In this document: positions 1-7,030 of the stretch, piece by piece
Layout: each line of letters opens with the position of its first letter
How positions within the stretch are numbered: position 1 is the stretch's first letter
Assembly: GCA_002383615.1 (NCBI GenBank)
Contig: DFYN01000147.1
Span: forward strand, 10,078-23,155
Source of the DNA: Anaerolineaceae bacterium UBA4081
GTDB taxonomy: Bacteria > Chloroflexota > Anaerolineae > Anaerolineales > Anaerolineaceae
Length of the DNA stretch: 13,078 bases
Reading direction: 5' to 3'
The notes under the pieces: generated by a model
Database searches by the model: none
The model's input: the letters and a program-made list of their open reading frames with translations, nothing else
Told to the model about the DNA's origin: nothing
Position numbers and translations under genes: made by a program

Positions 1-3000
1 CCACTGCCAACTACTTTGCTTGCCCAATCGGTTTCTTTCCTCCCATCCTCGCGTTCATATTACCTTACCGCCAATGATACTTTTGTGGGAAATGCGGCTG
101 GAAGCAACCAGACAACGGTACTCACCCTCACTGACGCTGAAAAAGCATCACTAAAGAAAGTCATTACCTCTAACGAGAATGCAGTTATCCAATCCTTTAC
201 CTCATACGGGAATCAAGAGGTCACAGGTTACCTTCAATGGATGCCTACCCTCAAGAGTGGCTATGTGGTTGAAGTTCCCGCTAACTTGATTTTTTCACAG
301 TTACAAATTTTTGCCCCAATTAATATTATCCTGATCGCTTTATCGGTTCTCGTAGCAGGTGTCGCGGTTTTCTTTGTGGCTCGCCAAACAGTTCAACCAA
401 TCCTTGAACTTTCCGATAAAGCGCGCCAATTTGCCGCCGGTGACTGGAGCCAGCGTGCTTCTACTGATCGAACAGATGAAATTGGTATCCTTTCGTTGGC
501 TTTTAATGAAATGGTGGAACAAATCACAACTCTTTACCGCACTCTGGAGCAGCGGGTTGAAGAGCGTTCTGGACAGTTACGTGAAGCAACTAAAATTGCC
601 CAGGAATCCATTGCCTCCGGTTCGCAAGATGCCATCCTCAAACGCCTTGTGACTGAAGTTACAGCGCGGTTGGGAGTATATTTTGCTGCCATTTACTTGA
701 TGGATGAAACGGGTAACTCAGTAACACTTAAGGCGTCAAACGGACCAGCATTGCCGATTTCACAATGGGAAGAATTCCGCATCCCACTTGGCGCTGGATC
801 GCCTATTGGAATCGCTGCGGGTAGCAATCAGACTCACCTGCTGACTGACATCAGCGCTGAGATTGGAAAGATAGAGAAACGTGCTGTCTCGCCTGGCGCA
901 TTGTCACAAGCCAGCATTCCTATTTCAGTCGGTGACCAAGTTTTAGGAATCCTGGATATTCAATCAGACAAACTCAACGGCTTCGACCCTGAATTGTTGA
1001 TGGTTTTCCAATTGCTTGCCAGTGAAGTCGCTGTCACACTCAAATCGCTCCTCTCCTTAGAGAGCACCCAGGTCAGCCTGGAAGAAACCAACCTCCTTTA
1101 CCGCGCAACCCGTCTGGTCGCCCAGGCAAAAGAAAAAGCGGAAGTAATGCAATTGCTTACCGCTACCTTAAGCAAATCCGGTCTTGTGTCCTTCCTCTTA
1201 GAAATTGAACCTGACACCTTAAGGTTGGTATCGCTAGCCGATCCCCGACGTACAGCAGCAGATCAATCATTTATTGGGGTACGCGTTCCATATAAGAAAG
1301 ACCTCAGTCGCTTAACTCAGGCAAACCCGCTCATTATTACTGACTTGCAAGCGCCATCTGAATTTTCAAACCTGTTATCTTATTTTGAGCGGCGTGGCTG
1401 TCGTTCTGTTGCTTTAATCCCGGTTTATGAATCCGGACACCCGACCATGCTCATTGCAATCGGCACGCGAGAAAAGGCAGCCTTATCTCAGATTTCGGTC
1501 CAGCCTTTTGCCAATCTGGCTGATGTTGTGGGAACCTCGCTAGACCGTTTCGATACGCTTCAACAACTCAACCAAAGATTAACCGAACTTCAAACCCTTG
1601 CATCTCTCTCACAATCTATTTCTGAACAAACTGACCTTCAATCGCTCTTCCAACCCCTGCACAAAAGCGTTCAGACTGCATTTGGTGAAGATATTTCCTT
1701 CACAATTGCACTCGTCGACGAGAAAACCCAAATGGTGGAAACGCCATTCGCTTATGAACATGGTGAGTACCTCTCAAAAAATATAGCACCAATGACCAGT
1801 GGGTTGCTTTCGCAAGTTTGCACGACTCGCCAACCATTGCGCATTGGTCATAATATGGATGAAGAAACACGTCGTTATGGCGCATCTGTGGGGGAAACAA
1901 CGGCAAAATCTTGGATGGGTATTCCTCTGGTTGTCGGCGGTTCGCTGGTCGGTGCATTAATCCTCCAAGACGACATGCAGGAAGACCGCTTCAGCGAATC
2001 AGACCAGGCGCTTTTGACAACTCTTGCTCCGCAAATTGCAACGGCTATTCGGAACGCTCAACTACTCAAAGATATGCAGGAAGCCTTGCAAGCGTATGAT
2101 CAGGAGCGCTTCCTCCTAAATGCGCTTCTGGAAGCCATCCCCGACAAGGTCATGTTCAAAGACCCGGACGGAAACTACATCCGCATCAGCCAATCTACTG
2201 CAGAAGCCATGGGGCTCGAAGATCCATCCGCCATCATCGGAAAATCGGATATCTTACTTGGAAAATCCGAGACAGATGAGGATGTCATCGCCGAACACGA
2301 AGTCGTGGTCTCCGGTAAACCTCAGTTGGGTGTCATCAAACAAGAAACCTCCAAAGATGGCGCAATCCTATGGAGTTTGATTAGCCGCATTCCATTAACT
2401 GCGGCAGATGGCAGCGTGGCTGGAATGCTAGGCATCTCGCGGGATATCACTGGTTTGAAAGTTGCTGAGGAACTCGCTCAACGGCGCGCCAGCCAGTTAT
2501 TGACATCTGCTGAAATTGCACGGGATACATCCGGCACATTAGACCTGGATGCAATGCTTTCAAAAGCAGTCAACCTGGTTCGTGACCGTTTTGGTTTCTA
2601 CCACGCCTCAATTTTCCTCGTTGACAGCTTAAATGAGTTTGCTCATCTCCGTGAATCAACAGGTGAGGCAGGCGCACAACTAAAATCCATCGGTCACAAG
2701 CTCGCAGTAGGTTCGCAATCCATCGTCGGTCAAACTACCAGTCGTGGCGAAGCTATCGTGGTCAACGATGTTCGGAAAGACCCAACTTACTATCCCAACC
2801 CGCTTCTACCGGATACGCATGCAGAACTCGCAATTCCCCTGATGGTTGGGGGTCGCGTATTGGGTGCTTTGGATGTTCAGAGCGATCATACGGATGCGTT
2901 TAGCGCAGAGGACATCAGCATCCTTAGAATTTTGGCTGACCAATTGGCAGTGGCTTTGACAAACGCAGACTTATTCACCCGCGCAAGCGAAGTCTTGGGT

Positions 3001-3690
3001 CGCCACCGCCTTCTCCATCAGATTACAGCTTCGACCAGCGGCGCACAAGATGTTAATTCCGCATTTAGGATGGTTGTTGATGCACTGCATCAATCCCTAA
3101 AACAACATCGTATTAGTATCCTTGCCCCCACCCCTCAACAAACCCTTGAAATTCGGGCGTCAGCCGGCTATCCGGATGAGAGTCAAATTGCTACTTTGCA
3201 GGTCCCATTTGGCGAAGGTGTAGTTGGAACGGTTGCCACACTTCATTCACCTGTCCGTATCAAAGACACTCTGGTGGACACATCATACATTGCGTTGGAC
3301 TCCTCAGTACGCTCTGAACTTGCCGTCCCCATTCTTTATGGCGAGGAATTGATGGGTGTACTTAACCTGGAAAGCACCTCGCCCGCCTCGTATGATGAGA
3401 ACGACCAGGAAATCATGATGACATTGGGCAGCAACCTTGGTGCATTGGTTGCAAATATCCGCCTGGTAAGCCGTATCCGCCTCCAGGTGGATCGCCAACG
3501 CCAGTTATTTGAGATCACAAGTAAAATCCGCCGTTCTGTGGACCTTGAGACTATTCTCACCACCTCAGCCACCGAAATTGGTAAGGCTGTCAATGCCCGC
3601 CGAGCAGAAATTCATATTAGTGCCGGATCTGGACCGGAAACAGAAGCAGGAAAAGTGAGCAGTAAATCCAGCAAGGAGACAGAGGCATGA
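1..3690 (+). CDS. Multi-GAF/PAS membrane sensor protein without kinase domain (5' end cut off by the window)
   Basis: Numbering starts at the first codon in the window (1229 residues seen). The frame is open to nt 1, so the TTG at 16 is not a credible start and the real start lies upstream. Residues 1-103 look like the membrane-proximal end of an extracytoplasmic Cache-type sensor (GYLQWMPTLKSGYVVEVP). A TM helix (104-127) and a HAMP domain (128-176, with DEIG at 159-162) follow. Then come GAF1 (about 205-350), a divergent GAF-like GAF2 (366-520), GAF3 (530-690), a PAS domain ending in the PAC motif GISRDITG (703-819), GAF4 (833-992, RFGFYH and NPLLPDTHAELAIPL) and GAF5 (1004-1155). A helical stub (1170-1211) like the first helix of another GAF and a polar tail end the protein. 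HisKA, HATPase, GGDEF and MCP signalling domains are absent. Likely role: membrane signal input that hands its output to a partner. The stop overlaps the next start by 4 nt (ATGA). Domain calls are firm for TM, HAMP, PAS, GAF3, GAF4 and GAF5, weaker for GAF2. The ligand is unknown. Confidence 0.9.
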   Translation, partial: PLPTTLLAQSVSFLPSSRSYYLTANDTFVGNAAGSNQTTVLTLTDAEKASLKKVITSNENAVIQSFTSYGNQEVTGYLQWMPTLKSGYVVEVPANLIFSQLQIFAPINIILIALSVLVAGVAVFFVARQTVQPILELSDKARQFAAGDWSQRASTDRTDEIGILSLAFNEMVEQITTLYRTLEQRVEERSGQLREATKIAQESIASGSQDAILKRLVTEVTARLGVYFAAIYLMDETGNSVTLKASNGPALPISQWEEFRIPLGAGSPIGIAAGSNQTHLLTDISAEIGKIEKRAVSPGALSQASIPISVGDQVLGILDIQSDKLNGFDPELLMVFQLLASEVAVTLKSLLSLESTQVSLEETNLLYRATRLVAQAKEKAEVMQLLTATLSKSGLVSFLLEIEPDTLRLVSLADPRRTAADQSFIGVRVPYKKDLSRLTQANPLIITDLQAPSEFSNLLSYFERRGCRSVALIPVYESGHPTMLIAIGTREKAALSQISVQPFANLADVVGTSLDRFDTLQQLNQRLTELQTLASLSQSISEQTDLQSLFQPLHKSVQTAFGEDISFTIALVDEKTQMVETPFAYEHGEYLSKNIAPMTSGLLSQVCTTRQPLRIGHNMDEETRRYGASVGETTAKSWMGIPLVVGGSLVGALILQDDMQEDRFSESDQALLTTLAPQIATAIRNAQLLKDMQEALQAYDQERFLLNALLEAIPDKVMFKDPDGNYIRISQSTAEAMGLEDPSAIIGKSDILLGKSETDEDVIAEHEVVVSGKPQLGVIKQETSKDGAILWSLISRIPLTAADGSVAGMLGISRDITGLKVAEELAQRRASQLLTSAEIARDTSGTLDLDAMLSKAVNLVRDRFGFYHASIFLVDSLNEFAHLRESTGEAGAQLKSIGHKLAVGSQSIVGQTTSRGEAIVVNDVRKDPTYYPNPLLPDTHAELAIPLMVGGRVLGALDVQSDHTDAFSAEDISILRILADQLAVALTNADLFTRASEVLGRHRLLHQITASTSGAQDVNSAFRMVVDALHQSLKQHRISILAPTPQQTLEIRASAGYPDESQIATLQVPFGEGVVGTVATLHSPVRIKDTLVDTSYIALDSSVRSELAVPILYGEELMGVLNLESTSPASYDENDQEIMMTLGSNLGALVANIRLVSRIRLQVDRQRQLFEITSKIRRSVDLETILTTSATEIGKAVNARRAEIHISAGSGPETEAGKVSSKSSKETEA
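3673..3678 (+). promoter_or_regulatory. Ribosome binding site for the first six-TM GAF protein
   Basis: AAGGAG sits 8 nt before the ATG at 3687, inside the last codons of the upstream gene. Together with the ATGA stop/start overlap it supports this start and translational coupling. Confidence 0.75.
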
Positions 3691-5369
3691 GTTTCTTCCG
3701 TTCCCTTCTCCCAATAACAGATTTACCTGGTATGGAAGGTAAAAGCGAGTTAGAGATCCTGCGTGAGAGAATTCTTCAGGGGTTGTGGTTAGTGGTGTTT
3801 GTATTTTCAACCTTTTTGGTTGTGTCAAATATTCCTAATCTGGTATTGACAGGTCAATGGCAGACGGTTGCTTATTACATTATTGGCGTCATTGTTGTGG
3901 GCGCAATTGCCTTCATACGCCAATTACCCTATTACCTTCGTGCATTTCTAATTCTTGCTATTCCACTCGCAATTGGTGTGCTTCAACTCATTGAAAGCGG
4001 TGTAGAGGGTAACGGGAAATTACTAATCGTTTTCTTCTTTGTCTTGGCAGTTGCATTACTCAATTTTCGTGCAGCGTTGATTGCATTTGCTCTTGGTGTC
4101 ATCGCAATCAGTACAGTTGGTATCGGAATGACAGTAGGTTTCATACCTATACCTGATATTTCGAATGTTCAACTTTCAGACAAGCCAGGCGAATGGATTA
4201 TTTTGGGAGTCACGAGTGCAGCCATTTTTGGTGTTCTTGCTTTAGCATTTTATAATTTTGTTCTTTCGCTGAACCGGTCGTTGAAGACTCAATCGGCGGT
4301 TTCAAGATCATTAGAGCTGGAACGAGGCACACTAGAAGATCGGATATCTCAGCGAACGCAAGACGTTGAACGACGCTCACTTCAGATCCGTACAGCAGCT
4401 GAAATCTCCCGATCCATTTCAACGTTATTAGATCCTCAAGAAGTTATCCAAACTGTCGCTGACCTTATTCGTGACCGTTTCAACCTTTACTACGTGGGCG
4501 TTTTCCTGGTGGATGAAAGCAGCGAGTACGCAGTCTTGAAAGCCGGAACTGGGGAAGCAGGCGAAAAGATGATTGGTCGTGGTCACCGCCTTGCTGTGGG
4601 TGGGTCTTCTATGATTGGATGGGCTACTGCCACGCGTCAATCCCGCATTGCATTGGATGTCGGTACTGAAGCGACTCGTTTCAACAACCCCTTGCTTCCT
4701 TTTACCCGTTCTGAGTTAGCGATCCCGATTATTACCCGTGATCAGGTTCTAGGCGCAATATCCATCCAATCAACCCAATCAGAAGCATTCGACGAAGATG
4801 ATATTGTGGTTATGCAATCTATTGCCGACAGTCTCGCAATTGCGCTTCAAAATGCAAGGTTGTATCAGGAAACCCAGGAAACCCTTTCTGAAATCGAAAC
4901 CCTCAACCGCGCCTATATCCAGCAAGCCTGGACTGAAGCCCGAGGTCAACATGAGATCCTCTCGTACGCTTACGAAGATGCAACAATCTCTGCTTCAGGC
5001 TTACGGCATGTTGAGATCCCCCTCTTGCTTCGTGACCAACCTCTTGGAACGATTTCGCTTGATGTAGCATCCACAGCATTTACTGAAGAAGAGCAAGCAT
5101 TCCTAGACTCGATTGCAACGCAAACCGCCCAGGCGCTTGAAAACTCCCGCTTGTTGGAAGAAACCCAACGGCGAGCCATGCAAGAACGAAAACTCAATGA
5201 ACTCTCTGCACTTTTTAGCCGAGCATTGAATGTAGAAGATATCCTCAAGACTGCCGTTACCGAGCTTGGACGCTTGCCTGCTGTTGCCGAAGTCGCTATT
5301 GCATTGACCCCGCCAACTGAGGATAAATCGAAAGAAGTTGACGACCGGTCTGATAAGGAGCAAGCATGA
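3687..5369 (+). CDS. Six-TM GAF-domain sensor protein without kinase domain (paralogue 1)
   Basis: 560 residues. The N-terminal half is a membrane module with six hydrophobic segments (about 32-53, 60-77, 83-102, 108-126, 128-153, 169-194). It carries the motif LRAF...IGVL...GVEGNG (84-110), which is repeated in the next gene. A coiled coil (about 198-232, LEDRISQRTQDVERR) leads to a GAF domain (236-392) with HRLAVG, NNPLLPFTRSELAIP and ADSLAIALQNARL. The segment YIQQAW (410-415) then introduces a compact GAF-like domain in which only the second half is clear (442-490, IPLLLRDQPLGTISL and ALENSRLLEET). A GAF-entry helix stub (502-540) and a charged tail follow. No catalytic output domain is present, so it should act by contact with a partner. 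Likely role: integral membrane sensor or scaffold in a signalling complex. The ligand is unknown. The GAF is not a bilin-binding type as far as can be seen. Start chosen from AAGGAG at 8 nt and the 4 nt overlap with the upstream gene; the stop overlaps the next ATG by 4 nt. Confidence 0.9.
   Translation: MSFFRSLLPITDLPGMEGKSELEILRERILQGLWLVVFVFSTFLVVSNIPNLVLTGQWQTVAYYIIGVIVVGAIAFIRQLPYYLRAFLILAIPLAIGVLQLIESGVEGNGKLLIVFFFVLAVALLNFRAALIAFALGVIAISTVGIGMTVGFIPIPDISNVQLSDKPGEWIILGVTSAAIFGVLALAFYNFVLSLNRSLKTQSAVSRSLELERGTLEDRISQRTQDVERRSLQIRTAAEISRSISTLLDPQEVIQTVADLIRDRFNLYYVGVFLVDESSEYAVLKAGTGEAGEKMIGRGHRLAVGGSSMIGWATATRQSRIALDVGTEATRFNNPLLPFTRSELAIPIITRDQVLGAISIQSTQSEAFDEDDIVVMQSIADSLAIALQNARLYQETQETLSEIETLNRAYIQQAWTEARGQHEILSYAYEDATISASGLRHVEIPLLLRDQPLGTISLDVASTAFTEEEQAFLDSIATQTAQALENSRLLEETQRRAMQERKLNELSALFSRALNVEDILKTAVTELGRLPAVAEVAIALTPPTEDKSKEVDDRSDKEQA
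5355..5360 (+). promoter_or_regulatory. Ribosome binding site for the second six-TM GAF protein
   Basis: AAGGAG lies 5 nt before the ATG at 5366, within the end of the upstream gene. It fits the ATGA overlap and fixes the start. Confidence 0.75.
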
Positions 5370-7030
5370 GCACGCCAGAATCCAGCCCAAAGCAAGATAT
5401 ACAAGCAAGTACGCAGATAGTCGACCTGCAAAGCATTCGTAACCGTGCTATTCAACTGCTCACGAATGTGGCTGCTATTCTTGGCGCGATCATTTTCTTC
5501 GTGTCTGCATATTCCGCGGTTACCAACCAAAATTGGGTTTTATTTGGTGGATATGCAATCGCTTTTGCAGGTCTCGTGGTAATTTCGGTGGTCCGTAGAA
5601 TTCCAGTCCGCCTGCGTGCGTTCATCTTAACTGGTGTCATTTACTTGATTGGGGTCCTTGAGTTTTCACAAACCGGGTTACAAGGCAATGGTCTTATCTT
5701 CTTCCTTGGTATGGTGGTTCTCACGACGTTATTAATTGGTGCGCGACCCGGCTACGCTGCCCTTGCCGTCACAATTGCAACGATTCTTTTTGATGGTTTT
5801 GTCGCTTCATACAATACCCCGCCTTCTGCATCATTTTCTTTTATGCCCTGGGCTTCTGCGATTCTGATCTTTGCTTTCATCTCCGTAGCGATTATTGCTA
5901 CCCTTACTATTATCCTTAATAGCCTTGAATCCCTTTTGGCAAGCCAAAAACGTCTTACTGATGACCTGGAAAAGCAACAGGCAACGCTGGAGCATAGCAT
6001 TGAAGAACGTACAGCCGATCTTCGCCAGCGTGCCGATCAACTTGAAGTTGCCAGTCAAGTGGCACACAGCATTTCACAGGAAACCGACCTCGATACATTG
6101 CTGAGTGGTTCGGTCGACCTCATCCGTTCCCGCTTCGACTTTTATCATGCCAGCATCTTTCTGATTGACGATGCGCAGGAATTTGCAGTCTTACGCGCTT
6201 CCACAGGTGAAGCGGGGCGTGCGCTGTTAGCCCAAAACCATCGGTTGAAAGTAGGCGCAGAGGGCATTGTGGGTTATGTAACCTTGCGCGGTGAGCCACG
6301 TATTGCATTGGATGTTGCCGAAGATACAGTCCATTTCAAGAACCCATTATTGCCAGATACACGCTCAGAAATGGCAGTTCCTCTGCGCGCAGGTAGCCAA
6401 ATTATTGGTGCCCTGGATGTCCAGAGTACAGTAGAAAAAGCCTTTTCAGCCGAGGATGTCAAAATTCTTCAGACCATAGCAGATCAGTTGGCAGTAGCAA
6501 TCCAACGTGCGACCCTGTTGCGTAAGTTACAAGACACCTTGCAGCAGATGGAATCTGGTTTATCGCTTTACACCCGGCAGGCATGGCGGACCCGCATCCG
6601 TAGATCGCGTAAAGCACTTGCATTTCGCTCCAGGCGGTCACAAATTGAACCTGTTGCTGATGCCTCATCAATCATCAAGGCAAAGAAACCGCGCGGCAAT
6701 AAATCGCTCGTTCAAATTCCACTTGAATTGCGCGGTACAGTTTTGGGTGTCCTCCAAGTCCAGTTTGAGGGAGAAGAAGCGCCAGCAGATACAGTTGCCA
6801 TGCTCCGTACACTGGCAGACCGATTAACCCTTGCTCTTGAAACTGCACGCCTTCTTGAAGAAATCCAGCAGCGCGCAGAACAAGAGCATCTTGTCGGTGA
6901 TATCAGCGCGAGAGTTCGTAACTCAACCGACATTGAAAAGATCCTGCAAACCACTGCCCAGGAATTAGGGCGCTCACTTGGCGTGGACGAAGTTCGTATT
7001 CAACTTAGTACTCCGGCGGAGCAATCTTGA
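5366..7030 (+). CDS. Six-TM GAF-domain sensor protein without kinase domain (paralogue 2)
   Basis: 554 residues, co-linear with the preceding gene and evidently its paralogue. Six hydrophobic segments (about 31-51, 57-76, 83-102, 108-125, 127-148, 161-186) share the motif LRAF...IGVL...GLQGNG (84-109). A coiled coil (190-225) is followed by a canonical GAF (228-382) with RFDFYHASIFLID, HRLKVG, NPLLPDTRSEMAVPL, IGALDVQS and ADQLAVAI. Then come YTRQAW (402-407), an unusually basic linker (408-446, 14 Arg/Lys against two acidic residues), a compact GAF-like domain (446-498, IPLELRGTVLGVLQV and ALETARLLEE) and a GAF-entry helix stub (508-546, ISARVRNSTDIEKILQTTA). There is no output domain. Likely role: membrane sensor or assembly subunit signalling through contacts with neighbours. 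The basic linker is absent from both flanking paralogues and could contact acidic lipids, nucleic acid or an acidic partner; this is inference. The stop TGA overlaps the next ATG by one nt (TGATG). Confidence 0.9.
   Translation: MSTPESSPKQDIQASTQIVDLQSIRNRAIQLLTNVAAILGAIIFFVSAYSAVTNQNWVLFGGYAIAFAGLVVISVVRRIPVRLRAFILTGVIYLIGVLEFSQTGLQGNGLIFFLGMVVLTTLLIGARPGYAALAVTIATILFDGFVASYNTPPSASFSFMPWASAILIFAFISVAIIATLTIILNSLESLLASQKRLTDDLEKQQATLEHSIEERTADLRQRADQLEVASQVAHSISQETDLDTLLSGSVDLIRSRFDFYHASIFLIDDAQEFAVLRASTGEAGRALLAQNHRLKVGAEGIVGYVTLRGEPRIALDVAEDTVHFKNPLLPDTRSEMAVPLRAGSQIIGALDVQSTVEKAFSAEDVKILQTIADQLAVAIQRATLLRKLQDTLQQMESGLSLYTRQAWRTRIRRSRKALAFRSRRSQIEPVADASSIIKAKKPRGNKSLVQIPLELRGTVLGVLQVQFEGEEAPADTVAMLRTLADRLTLALETARLLEEIQQRAEQEHLVGDISARVRNSTDIEKILQTTAQELGRSLGVDEVRIQLSTPAEQS
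7015..7021 (+). promoter_or_regulatory. Ribosome binding site choosing ATG 7030 over TTG 7027
   Basis: GGCGGAG ends 8 nt before the ATG at 7030 but only 5 nt before an in-frame TTG at 7027. The spacing and the normal preference for ATG favour 7030, giving a TGATG stop/start junction. Confidence 0.6.

Noticed and set aside
16..18. TTG as the start of the first gene
   Set aside because: The frame is open upstream to the window edge, and the protein begins in the middle of an extracytoplasmic domain, so the real start is outside.
4970..5530. 186-codon open frame on the - strand across a gene junction
   Set aside because: Ser/Arg-rich shadow of the two sensors on the + strand, whose frames are clearly real by domain content; no motif of its own.
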